Positions 36,580-47,026 of a stretch of DNA of 64,000 nucleotides are shown here, one piece after another. The DNA is from Microvelia longipes (lineage: Eukaryota > Arthropoda > Insecta > Hemiptera > Veliidae). The stretch's first letter is position 1, and each line of letters opens with the position of its first letter. A program made the position numbers and the translations under genes. Below the pieces are notes generated by a model, which was not told the origin of the DNA, made no database searches, and saw nothing but the letters and a program-made list of their open reading frames with translations. Location: positions 44,126,772 through 44,190,771 of the forward strand of contig JACMZG010001914.1 of NCBI GenBank assembly GCA_018340805.1, written 5' to 3'.

Positions 36580-36995
36580 AATAGTCTATCGTTTATCGTT
36601 TATTTTAAAAATCCTTTAGGTCATAAGCATTTGGGGGATTGACCAATCAGAAAAGCTGCTGCCAACTCCTCACTAAAAAGAGAAAAAAATCCCTCACCAT
36701 GACCGCTGTAGGGAAATAACCTTCTTCACGGCAATCGTTCACTTTATTTGTTGTACTTCTTGTGTTTACGTCGTTTTGAAAACTACTTCCAAATTAATCA
36801 TTAAAATTATATTAAAAAATAAAACTACACAAAAGAAATGTAAAGCAACATAAAAACATCGCCAAGAAAATACGGGTAAAATAACCTGATTTGTTTACAT
36901 AGTTTTTCCCACTCCTTCCTAGCTGGGTTTTTTTTTCTTTTAAATTGGTATAGTGCCTAAACTGAGCTGTCAAGATTTACAAGATTCTAGGAATT
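36580..36995 (-). mobile_element. MITE M2, diverged copy
   Basis: An inverted-orientation relative of the element at 55680-56084. It shares AGTCTATCGTTTA at the left, GATTGACCAATCAGAAAAGC, CGCTGTAGGGAA, GTTTTGAAAACTACTT, ACATCGCCAAGAAAATACGG and AATAACCTGATTTGTTTA. The right end is degraded. Confidence 0.8.
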
Positions 36996-37010
36996 CTATC
37001 GGAAGGTGGT

Positions 37011-37070
37011 CTCTTACCGCCATTATGCTTATATATATGTTTTGCTTGCCAAGCATGATGGCGGTAAGAG
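37011..37070. repeat. 20-bp stem hairpin
   Basis: CTCTTACCGCCATTATGCTT (37011-37030) pairs with AAGCATGATGGCGGTAAGAG (37051-37070) with a single G-T mismatch and a 20-nt loop. It has the geometry of a small foldback or hairpin RNA; no further evidence for either. Confidence 0.75.
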
Positions 37071-37138
37071 AAAACCGCTCGTCTATAGTACTTCACATTA
37101 TATTCTTCGGAATTAATTGAAGGTCAGAGTGAATCCAG

Positions 37139-37181
37139 GCTCTGTCGGCGCCCTGATGAGTTAGACGTAACGAAACAGAGT
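37139..37181 (+). ncRNA. Hammerhead-ribozyme-like motif
   Basis: In order: stem III strand GCTCTGT with the cleavage triplet GTC ending at 37146, GGCGCC as stem I, core CTGATGA (37153-37159), stem II GTTA-GACG-TAAC (37160-37171), core GAAA (37172-37175) and CAGAG(T) closing stem III. All invariant hammerhead core bases are present, including C17 at the scissile position and the A-U closing pair of stem III. The weak point is stem I: GGCGCC is self-complementary but leaves no loop, so a single molecule cannot close it properly, whereas two copies could pair through it. Such short-stem hammerheads are known from Penelope-like elements and related retroelements. No reverse transcriptase was found beside it. 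It lies in DOK7 intron 1 on the sense strand. Confidence 0.6.
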
Positions 37182-38753
37182 GGGACATGACATTATGTCG
37201 AGCCATCAATGATGACGAATGTCGAATGATGGAACAGTTCCCAGATGTAGCATTGCATTTTGCTTGTTACATTTCCTGTGTGTCTCTCACACAATTATAT
37301 TGTGTCAACTATTCATGTTTTGCAAAACTCGGTAGTATCAAATAATAAATGAGATTACACCCGCATGGTATTATTATTGAATTATAATTTGCAATTAAAA
37401 TTGTAATTCTCAATAAAAAGATAACAAATTGGATTATTTCTATTTGTTCACTAGCCTCTTTATTAATAAAATACAACCATTAATTAAAATTTAGCAATAT
37501 GTACTAAAAAGTTTAAAAATATGTATTCAAATTTAAAATAAAATAATTTATATTTCATACTATAAAAGTAAATATTTAGACTTAGGGAAAAATAAAATGA
37601 ATACATTTTCTAAAAATCAAACCGTAAATGGATTAAACCCGCATGATTTATTTGAAAATGCAAAAGCTAAAATACTTAACCTGGGTTAAATCCTTAAATA
37701 TCACATTGTAAAATATCCTTCCTATAGAATTCGTAGAATCTAGTTCAAGATTTTTAAAGTCTTCGATAGACTTTAGTCGATATTTTGTTATTTTAAAGTG
37801 TGTCGTGTTGTAAGTCGTGTTATACTTGTTCAACATTCTAAGTATACGTGCTTTATGTGTGAGGATCCAAAATTTATTCGTGTGTTGGCAGCCATTTTGA
37901 AGTCATAATGTAACTGGCCATAAGTCTGAAACTTGTAAGTAAGAACTTGGCACAGAAGTCATAATTACTATAAATATGGCTTCCCTATACTCTATTTAAT
38001 TATGATAATGTTTGACTTTGAGAATTCAGAATTTTATTCTATTTGGAATAATAAATCAAGGGCCGGATAAACGATAACGATCTTTAAACAGTCATCATTT
38101 ACTTTTCTCAACAGATTGACAAAATATTCTTAGTTTAAGATTATTTTAAAGTATTTAATGTGAAAGTGCTTGACTTTGAACAAGTGAAGGTTTGAAACTA
38201 AGAGAATGATTTGCATTTTCTTTTCAATTATATGAAAATATTTTTTATTAATTTTGTTTTTTTGAGGTAGTACGTAATTGAGCACTTTATTGGACCGTTT
38301 TTAGGATGGGAAGCCAATAATGATTATTTAGTACTTTTCACCTCCGAGGACAGTAATAAATGTAAAACTCCTAGGACGTAAAAGTAATTCATATGTTGCC
38401 GCCATTACTGTAATGTAGCGTGTTCAAAAAACAATCTGCGTTAAACCTTCATGAGTTTTTTTTAAAAACTTTCATTTTGTTTCTGTTTTTGTTCGTAGAC
38501 TAATTTTTTTTTCGTTTTTAAAAGGTATTCTAATTGACGATTTTTGTGTGTTTATTTGTAAAGCTTTTACATTTTTGAGTAAAAGTGTGAAGCTATGGAT
38601 GAATTTAATGACGGCGATAATATGGAGTTAATAATAATTGGACGTTTGTTTTTTTTTCAATTAAGTATATAGCGCAGTTCAATGAGTGCTATTTTTTGAT
38701 TTTTTTTTAATGAGTGCTTTATTTAATGGGTGCTACCTCAAAAAAAATAGTGT
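37182..38753. other. Intronic stretch without recognised element
   Basis: No exon or named repeat. Confidence 0.35.
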
Positions 38754-38881
38754 ATGCCATCCGGCTGAGAATGTCTTTATGTCTTGGCAATTTTTCCCGA
38801 CTCGCTTCGCTCGTCGGTAAAATTAAATTGCCGTGACATAAAGACACACTTCTCAGCCTTATGGCATAAATAACTATTATT
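38754..38881. repeat. Foldback element with GCGAAGC apex
   Basis: Arms of about 45 bp (ATGCCAT ... GGCTGAGAATGTCTTTATGTC and complement ending ATGGCAT at 38867) lead up to an apical hairpin at 38797-38817. Read on the minus strand that hairpin is CCGAC-GA-GCGAAGC-GA-GTCGG. It ends in GCATAAATAACTATT, the same ending as composite F1. The apex matches the hairpins of family A with changed but still paired stem bases. Confidence 0.75.
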
Positions 38882-39124
38882 TACGCTTATCTATAATCAT
38901 AGATGGCGCCATTTTAATATCACGTAAAATTAAATTGGTGTACGTAACAAATTAGTTAGTTAGTACGGCGTTTTAAAAGCGGTTGATTTTGTGAACGGTT
39001 AGAGAAATATACAGAACAAAAAAATATTCACTCGTAAAAAATATTTTAGAATGGTGTTTGAATTCAAAAGGTGAGCCAATTTATCCGCGAATATTTTGTT
39101 TAGTTTAGAACTTTCCAGAAATCT

Positions 39125-39275
39125 CAGCACTTTTTACTTTTTCTTGTTTATACCGTAGGTATATAGGAAAAGTATTGTGTTTCCAAAAAATCCGAAATCG
39201 GGACGTCACCAGAATTATCCGTTTCAGTTGTTTTTAAGGCTTCCTGAGTGGTTTTTCTCAAATTTGTCTGTGTGT
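39125..39275 (+). mobile_element. Dispersed family A, 5' fragment
   Basis: Only the first roughly 150 bp of the family (ACTTTTTCTTGTTTATACCG ... TTTTTAAGGCTTCCTGAGTGG ... GTCTGTGTGTATG) is present before unrelated sequence. Confidence 0.7.
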
Positions 39276-39326
39276 ATGTTTTTGTACTTTAATTGTGAAA
39301 GTGTATTTTACCTAAAAACTGAAATG

Positions 39327-39363
39327 TACTTGTTCTGTAACATTTACCGTTACAGAACAAGTA
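39327..39363. repeat. Perfect 15-bp stem, 7-nt loop hairpin
   Basis: TACTTGTTCTGTAAC, loop ATTTACC, then the exact complement. It is immediately followed by the larger palindrome at 39385. Confidence 0.85.
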
Positions 39364-39384
39364 ACGTCGTACGTAAGCGTCGTA

Positions 39385-39521
39385 CGTCTACACGATGTTT
39401 TGAACACTGGGTTGAAACACCATGTTGAATCCTCGACACCAATTTTACTCCGTGTAAACGGGGGTTCGGAGTAAAATTGGTGTCAAGGAATCAACCTGGT
39501 GTTCAACACATCGTGTAGACG
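39385..39521. repeat. Foldback palindrome, ~67-bp arms
   Basis: CGTCTACACGATG at the left and its complement ending at 39521. The arms are nearly complementary throughout, with GACACCAATTTTACTCC and its exact inverse flanking a 16-nt centre. Probably a tiny foldback element. Confidence 0.85.
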
Positions 39522-40391
39522 AGGTAATTGTTTAATTTTAATATATTTGGATCTTGTGCTTAATTTTATAAAACATTTTAACATTAACATTTTTTTCTAA
39601 TCAAATCTCGGACTTGTGACAAGTTGAAAATCCGGTAACTGTATTCAATTAAATTTATTTTTTCGTTTTTTTTTTCTTTAACTCTAAATGAAGACTTGTA
39701 AAGTAAATTAAAATAGTTAAATAAAAATTAAATTAAATGATTTACGTCAATAAGACACAATGTAAGGGATTATAATTTAGGCCCTAATTTAATTTCAGCC
39801 CTTATGCTTTCACGGTTTAGTTCATTTCAATTGTCTGAATTAAGATAATAACTTAATACTATTATAAGCCGAGGTAGGGCGGGTCATAGTTTACATCGCA
39901 TTACAATACATAGATAGGGGTTTTCTACAATTTGAAACTAAATAGGAAACATAATAACAAGCCTCTCAACACTGCTAGAAATAATTACAACTGTCATTCC
40001 ATCAGGGAAAACTAATCATGAATATTTAAAAAAAATAAACTTTTACATTTTTTATCAACTTTAATTTTGAAAAAATGAAAATAAAGTCTTGCATATGTAT
40101 TATGGAGATTAATTTCAATAGTATCTTTAGAATAATTTAATAATTAATTATTATATTAGTTTATGTATTTTTATTTTTTATCTTCACAATATTTTTTATT
40201 ATTTTATGGTTTATTCATTATTTAATACATATCTGACTGTTGTCTTTTAATTCATTTCAATCTAATTATTTCATAGTAATAAAGTGACAAACTCTTTCAT
40301 ACCGTTTCAATTTTTATGAGTTATTCTTAATTGATATTTTTATAACTGTCTGGGTGAATTGTTGAAAATAATATTTTTATTTTATTTCCAG
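39522..40391. other. End of intron 1, no recognised element
   Basis: AT-rich sequence leading into the acceptor of exon 2. Confidence 0.4.
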
Positions 40392-40437
40392 TGGAAATCC
40401 AGATGGTGCGTCATGAGGAAATTATCACCAGTAGCAG
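40392..40437 (+). CDS. DOK7 coding exon 2 (PH domain, continued)
   Basis: A 46-nt exon bounded by TTTATTTCCAG| and |GTACAA. It encodes WKSRWCVMRKLSPVA plus the first base of the next codon. Joined in phase 0 to exon 1 it continues the PH-domain sequence exactly where vertebrate Dok-7 has WKSRW-V-RK-SPVAD. In Dok-7 the PH domain binds phosphoinositides and pairs with the PTB domain for dimerisation. The 46-nt length and phase 1 end match, from memory, the human exon (c.55-100). The third exon should begin by completing an Asp or similar codon followed by the rest of the PH domain; I do not find it in the remaining 23.5 kb. Confidence 0.85.
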
Positions 40438-40855
40438 GTACAATTGAGTCTTTTTATTGACGGTTTTCTTTTATTAATTATTTCAATTATTCTCGGCTAC
40501 TTTTCATTAGTCTATAAAATTTATAAAACTAGATTAATTGTGATTAAAATTGATTCTAAAATATATAAAAAAAATCTTTTGATTAATAAAATATTAATAA
40601 CTCTAAGTCTTAGATAATAAATGGGTGATTCCACTCAACAACTATGGATTTTGTCATTGATACTAAATTTTAACCAAATAAAACTGGAGCAGGCTAGGAG
40701 GAATTGCTGACTTCCAAAATTTCCTGTAATTTAAAGAACAACCAAAAAGCTGATAATAAAAATAAAATGTTAATAAAATGATAATAAAATGTTATAAAAA
40801 GCTTGATGTAGGCTTGTCACCCTGTATTTCTCTTGGCGGTACTATTTAACAATAT

Positions 40856-41104
40856 ATAATAATAATAATAATTCCCGTTTAGAGCCTTGCGGCTCATCAG
40901 GGATAACCCCTGCGGGAACCACCTCGGGTGGTAGTAGCAACCGTTACCCTCAAAGTGTATTCTAAAGTTGGCGATAATTTATCTAAACAATACTCTTATA
41001 TAAACTGAGAGCGTAACCTGGGATGCGAACCCCAGACCTCCGTGGGTGTCAAAGGTCAGTGTAAAGACTAACGCCTTATCGACCTCGGCCACTGTGGCGG
41101 TCTA
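40856..41104 (-). mobile_element. tRNA-derived SINE (family S2), best copy
   Basis: On the minus strand the head reads TGGCCGAGGTCGATAAGG (A-box region, 41074-41091) and GGTTCGCATCC (B box, 41021-41031), with one difference each from a Leu/Ser-type tRNA. The long spacing (about 40 nt between boxes) agrees with a class II tRNA with a long variable arm. The body contains CACCCGAGGTGGTTCCCGCA, and the tail is GAGCCGCAAGGCTCTAAACG followed by an (ATT)n run. The tail includes a GAGCC-GCAA-GGCTC hairpin with a GNRA loop. Confidence 0.8.
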
Positions 41105-41191
41105 TTCAACATTACTCTAACTAAATCAAGACTGTCAACATCTCTCCTTAAAATGAGCTCCACTAAATAGATACATTTAGTAAGTACCAAC

Positions 41192-41330
41192 ATAAGATAT
41201 GTTATAGTCATTACATTGAGTCCAGTCATTGACAGACAATAAGATATGTTATAGTCATTACATTGAGTCTAGTCATTGACCGACAATAAGATATGTTATA
41301 GTCATCACATTGAGTCCAGTCATTGACAGT
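41192..41330 (+). repeat. 47-bp unit, three tandem copies
   Basis: Units start with ATAAGATATGTTATAGTCAT at 41192, 41239 and 41286, with few differences. Confidence 0.9.
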
Positions 41331-41408
41331 CAAGAAGAAACAAGATATTATTTTCTAAGAAATGCAGACATCGTCTATTGATCTCTCGGCGAGCACATCT
41401 TACCTCGT

Positions 41409-41707
41409 CAGTGGCGTAGCCAGGGGCTTCAGCCCCCCCCCCATCCCCGAAATTTTTACATAACCTAAACCCGCAATAAATGTGTGAAAAAAATAAAAAC
41501 TATAAAAATAATATAAAATAAATTACATAACATACATTTATTAACAATAAACTTAATAAATAATATAAATATCAATATTATAAAATATATTGATACATAT
41601 ATTTTTTTATATATTATAAATATCATAATATATAAAAAAAATAAATAACAATGAAATTGAAAGATAAAAATAATTTGAAAACATTGAACAAATATACAAA
41701 TATATAT

Positions 41708-41775
<68 letters not shown>

Positions 41776-41840
41776 TACACATACATATACAATTTTTAAC
41801 ATTCAGCCCCTCCCGAAATTAAATCCTGGCTACGCCACTA
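41409..41840. mobile_element. hAT-like MITE H1, copy 2
   Basis: CAGTGGCGTAGCCAGG at the left, complement ending GCCACTA at the right, in inverted orientation relative to the copy at 31978. The interior again includes a (TA)n array (41699-41772). I could not find a matching 8-bp duplication at its borders, so one flank may have changed. Confidence 0.8.
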
Positions 41841-42429
41841 GTCATCACACAATACCATAAAAAGTACCGGGGAACATAAAAGGCTGATAGTTAAGTGTAC
41901 TCCAACCTAGAATAACTGTATAAACAGTGCGTACAAATAAAAATTGAAAAAAGAATTAATTTTAAATTTCAACTTAATTATTCACTATGAAATTTTTACA
42001 TTGTATATAGAGTCGGAATATCGTTTAGTTTAATGTCTGCTTTATTTTCCTGTCTTACAGAAAATATCTCGAAAATTGCTCTTTTATATTTCTTGTTTTC
42101 AGCCCCCTTCCCCTCTTTCTTTCAACATGTTTTTGATTTAATGGACCTCATGTTTTTGTTCAGTCTACAGTAAAGTCTTATTTAGCTTTTTTCTGAAATT
42201 GTAAGTCCATATTGAGATGTTAGGTTATGTTTTATTTTTCAGATTCATATTTGGGTTGATTCAGATTCAAAGATACATTTTTATTTAACATATGTTTCCA
42301 TTATGTTAACTCATATTGAATATTATTCTTATTTCATGCAATATTAAGAATTTTCATTTAATGGAAATTATTTTTTTCTGTGCTCATTTGAATCAAATAT
42401 TGTGTTATTTGAAATCCCAATTTTCTTTA
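41841..42429. other. Intronic stretch without recognised element
   Basis: No exon or named repeat. Confidence 0.35.
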
Positions 42430-42924
42430 CTTTCCCTTATTTATACCGGAGGTTTATTGGAAAATTTTTGTCTCTGGGAACAAATTCGAAATCGGGATTT
42501 TCTCGGAATTATCCGTTTCGGTGTTTTTAAGATCTCCTGAGTGGCTTTAACAATGTCAGTGGCATGTTTGTCATCATTGTATCTGCTAGATTATTAGTGC
42601 TAGAAAGTTAAAACTTGATATAAAAATCAATCTTAAAGTCTAGAAATTTTGAAAATTCCGAAACGCGTAATATTTGTCGATTGGTATAAGATTTGGCTCG
42701 CATGTAGTCGTATATAAGACCAACATATGTGCCAAGTTACATTTCATTCTCAGCATTACTTCAATTTTTATCTATCAAATGACTTGGGTAGGCTTTTTAA
42801 AAAAATTTAACCATCGAAAAATAATCCCATTAAGTTGGAATTTATCCCTTTATATACGAAAAGTTTGTATATACATACATACATCATACATAATATATAT
42901 ATATATATATATATAATATATATA

Positions 42925-43003
<79 letters not shown>

Positions 43004-43005
43004 AC

Positions 43006-43050
<45 letters not shown>

Positions 43051-43350
43051 GTATATTATATATTATATATATGTGTGTGTGTTGTGTATTAATTATATAT
43101 ATTATATATATATTATAATATATTTAATATATATATATATATATATATAAATTAAGCAGTATCCAGCGAGATCAGTGCCTGGATGGGCGACCGATGGGAA
43201 TGAAACGAATGTTTTTACAGTCTGAGGAAGTGGAAAGCAAGTCCAAATATGTGTTGCAGTATAAATCTGACATTTTTTTTTATTCTAATAAATATGATAA
43301 AAGAGTATGAAGATCGAAGAAGTAGTTATAGTGAGCGTTGCGAATCCGAT
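42430..43350 (+). mobile_element. Dispersed family A, copy 4, with TA insertion and 5S-like part
   Basis: It begins CTTTCCCTTATTTATACCGG, carries the usual middle, then is interrupted by a compound (TA)n-(CA)n-(TA)n array (42893-43160). It resumes with the best 5S-like stretch of the window (43149-43202: ATTAAGCAGTATCCAGCGAG, then GTGCCTGGATGGGCGACCG followed by ATGGGAAT). A decayed hairpin region follows up to about 43350. Confidence 0.75.
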
Positions 43351-44319
43351 GTACACAGACACACTGACAGTCAGTATTATGCAAACCACTAATAACGTCA
43401 TGATAAGCCCTGTAACAGATAATTATGATTAATCCACGGTTTCAGAGTTTTTCCTCATACCTATAGTATAAGGTAGCTAAGTAGCTACCTAAGGTAGTGA
43501 AGGTACCTTTACCTCATCACTACTAAGTACTAGTTAAGGACGCAGCAGGGAGAAGCATTTTATCGTATGAAACAGGCAGATCTGTTTCTTTGTCTGGACG
43601 TCTTTTTTTGCTCGCGGTTTACATTTGAGCTACACAGCATCTGATGCGAGAAAGACTGCGTGACAACTGTACAGCACCACTGCTTTTAAACAAGTGGAAT
43701 CGAAGTGGAATTGATTCCCTCTCTCCTTCTTCTGCCATGTCAACAAAATGATTATGATAATTTGCAGTAAACTCTGCATTTGCACAAAGTTTTATTTTTT
43801 CGGTTTCTTGGAATAATTTGTGTCCTTAATATTTTTCCATTTTAATTGCAATTTAAATTAACTGATTAGAGTAGTAAAGATTTGACTTACTCGTTACGTC
43901 CCTTAGAACAAAGATGTGCTGTGGTAAGAGATATATTTCACACTGTCCTATTTAATAGAAGAAAACTTGATGTTTCTTGCAGGTCCATATTTTCACCCGT
44001 ATCCCTTACATTTGCATTACTTATTAACTACTATAACCTGACCTTCTTTGAACAAGATAACCTAACGCTGAGGTTTTCATAACCTACCGCCATCTATATC
44101 TTGTTACCCTAGTAGTAAACCTTTTTGGTAAAGAGAGAGGGTTGAAGTGGGTGGTTCAACAGAAAACTGTGTGAATTTTCAATTTTAAGGTATCTTTATT
44201 ATACTCTACTTACATTAACATAAAATGTTTAAACAACGTCACATTTTTTCCTTCTTAATTTTTTACATCTTTGCATACATTATATTTCTTTAGTAGCATA
44301 TTTCCTCATACTTTTTTTT
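43351..44319. other. Intronic stretch without recognised element
   Basis: No exon or named repeat. Confidence 0.35.
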
Positions 44320-45125
44320 ACTTTTCCTTATTTATACCGTATAGGTATATAGAAAAAGTATTGTGTTTGCGAAAAAATCCAAGACCGGGATGAAACCAGA
44401 ATTATCTGTTTAAGGCGTTTTTGAGGCCTCCTGAGTGGTTTAAACAAAGTTGTCTGTCTGTATGTGTGTGTCTGTTATCATTGTAGCGCCCAGTGTATTT
44501 ATGCTAGAGAGTTGAAATTTTGTACGAAAATCAGTCTACCGCTGTAGTTATGCTATTAGAAAATACTTTTTATGACGTCATTAACCCGCAATAATGACTC
44601 AGCCAAAATTTTGAAAAATCATAACACGCAGAAAAATGATGCGATCGGATTGAGTTTCGGCACGCATGTGACCATGTATAAGACTAACATAGGTGCCAAG
44701 TTTCATCTTATTATCAGCATTAGTTTAATTTTTTAATGACTTCTGTATGTTTTTTTTAAATCATAGTAAAAAATTAGAAAATGGTCCATTTGAGTCGAAA
44801 TTCGGTACAAGTGTATATTATTACTTATTAAATAAGTACACTAAGTTTAGTTTTCATACGACAAGTATATCCATGATTTTTATTTTGGATCACAAAAATT
44901 AAGTACCATTGAGTGTGGTCAATGCTGTATGGGTGACCGCTGAAAATGATACAGATGCATTTACTATCTGAAGACGAGAGAAACGAGTCCAAAGACATGT
45001 TGCAGTGTAAATTTGGCGAACTGTATTTCTGAAGACGAGTGAAGCGAGTTCTAAGTAGGGAGGATGAGAGTAGCGAATCCAATGTAATGAGGAAAAGTTT
45101 CGAGGTACCCCGTATCAGATTTTTT
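44320..45125 (+). mobile_element. Dispersed family A, copy 5, nearly full length
   Basis: The most complete uninterrupted copy. It has start ACTTTTCCTTATTTATACCG, all middle blocks including TATGACGTCATTAACCCGCA, a 5S-like segment (44884-44942), hairpin remnants at 44972-44990 and 45032-45050, GGATGAGAGTAGCGAATCC at 45061-45079, and end AATGAGGAAAAGTTTCGAGG ... GTATCAGATTTTTTT. Length about 800 bp. No ORF. Confidence 0.85.
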
Positions 45126-45329
45126 TGTGTTAGTTTAAAAAAGTAACTATAATAATTTAATTTTTACCAAATTAATAATAAATAGTTGGATAATATTTTA
45201 AATTAATGACATTATCCTTGTTGTTTTTTATGCATTTTTATAACTAAAATATAAAATTAATTATATTTAATTAAATGTAATTATAATCCTTCCCTACCTA
45301 TTCCGTATTGTCTGTCTCACTGGTATCAT

Positions 45330-45383
45330 CGATTTGTGGATTTAAAGAAAGAAAATGATTTCTTTCTTTAAATCCACAAATCG
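45330..45383. repeat. Perfect 25-bp stem, 4-nt loop hairpin
   Basis: CGATTTGTGGATTTAAAGAA plus AGAAA, loop ATGA, then the exact complement through 45383. No mismatch in 25 pairs. No flanking repeats were seen. Confidence 0.9.
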
Positions 45384-46111
45384 ACTAAATATTCATAATT
45401 TGTTGCTTTTTATCAAAATTGTTTTCCGTTTTTATTAAAAAAACAACTAAATATTAACGACCATTTCGAACAAAGCAAAACTACATAAAAGCATTCCAAG
45501 TTACCTATTTTCAAACCCATCTAATATTCAGATTACAAACATTTTACTAAAAACCCGAGTATGGGCCTTGAGGCATCGAGTAACCAACTACCCAGGTTTG
45601 TTTTTCTTGTTTTATTTCTGTTTTTCAAACCTGGGTTTTCACTTTTGGGAAAACTTAATTTCTTTTTCTTTTTTTCGCCTGGCTTCTTCACCCTACTTTG
45701 TTTCAGATAAAATTAGATTTTCATTTTCTTAGTCCCTCTTTTCCTTGAAGGATTTGAAAATTAAGACATAATTAAATTATAATATTTTTTTCAAGAAAAA
45801 TTTATTTATGTTGTCACGGTCTATTATTTGAAATTGTATTTGTTCCGACTTGTTTCCACATTTTGTTTTAGGAAGTATTGATTCTTTATACCTGACTTTT
45901 TAAGTTAATAACATTTTTATTTTATAGCTAAATTTATTTGTAAGTCTAGTATGATAAATGTAACAGTTCTTCCAAAACCCATGGTGAGTTGTAGGATTTA
46001 TTTAGCTACTAAGTATCATCTTACTGCTCCTAAAAATTTGTTTATTGACAAACAAAGCGAGGCTTTAGTAAATACCATGTTCCTTTTTTTTGAAATTTTT
46101 ATGACAGTATT
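45384..46111. other. Intronic stretch without recognised element
   Basis: No exon or named repeat. Confidence 0.35.
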
Positions 46112-46690
46112 GTTTTACCAAATGTAAGGACTTATTTATGCACATTACTGAGATTTTTATCCAATGTAAGGACTTATTTACGCATATTACTGACATTTTT
46201 ATACAATGTAAGGACTTAGTTACGCACATTGCTGAGATTTTTATCCAATGTAAGGACTTAGTTACGCACATTACTGAGATTTTTATCCAATGTAAGGACT
46301 TATTTACACACATTGCTGAGATTTTTATCCAATGTAAGGACTTAGTTACGCACATTGCTGATTTTATCCAATGTAAGGACTTAGTTACGCACATTACTGA
46401 GATTTTATCCAATGTAAGGACTTTTTACACACATTACTAAGATTTTTATTCAATGTAAGGACTTATTTACGAACATTACTGAGATTTTTATTCAATGTAA
46501 GGACATATTTATGCACATTACTGAGATTTTTATACAATGTAAGGAGATTTTTTTACCCAATGTAAGGACTTATTTACCCACAATACTGAGATTTTTATCC
46601 AGTGTAAGCACTTATTTACGCACATTACTGAGATTTTTATCCAATGTTAGGACTTAGTTACCCAGATTACTTAGCTTTTTACCTAAGATG
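46112..46690 (+). repeat. 42-bp minisatellite
   Basis: About 13-14 copies of a unit containing CCAATGTAAGGACTTAGTTA and CGCACATTACTGAGATTTTT. The 42-bp period is a multiple of three, so frames of about 100 residues are open on both strands (with CKDLVTHITEIFIQ repeats on one strand). These are repeat artefacts. Later units lose a few bases. Confidence 0.9.
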
Positions 46691-47026
46691 TTTTTTGTTG
46701 TTGTTAAAATTAATTATGTACAACTTTAAAATTATAATAAGATAATATGTTGCCTTTTTACTAGGTATTAATAAGAATATAAGGAGGTAGCTCCAATCAA
46801 TATCAAAACAAACCCTGTATATTTTTGTGGCAAATATTAGTAATTTAGGGAGCTATGTTTAAATTGATTTTATTTTACTTATAATATTTCTTACGAGAGT
46901 TCCTGATTCAACCTGTCACTTTAATAAATATTTTGATGAGGCTCACGCCTCCATTGAGATGACATTATTAATTTTATATATGTAAGAATTAAAACCGCAA
47001 TCTGTAATAAAATTTTTATATTGTAG

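Larger units (their letters stand above)
28527..40391 (+). other. DOK7 intron 1 (about 11.9 kb)
   Basis: It is bounded by GTATTT at the 5' end and a pyrimidine-rich TTTTATTTCCAG at the 3' end. The intron is filled with TA arrays, family A copies, an hAT-like element, palindromes and a hammerhead-like motif, each listed separately. Confidence 0.8.

Noticed and set aside
43149..43202. A functional 5S rRNA gene
   Set aside because: Only about half of the 5S sequence is present, with several changes in the box region, and it is embedded in family A.
46065..46440. 100- and 115-residue ORFs with repeated CKDLVTHITEIFIQ-type units
   Set aside because: They come from a 42-bp minisatellite whose period is a multiple of three; both strands are open.
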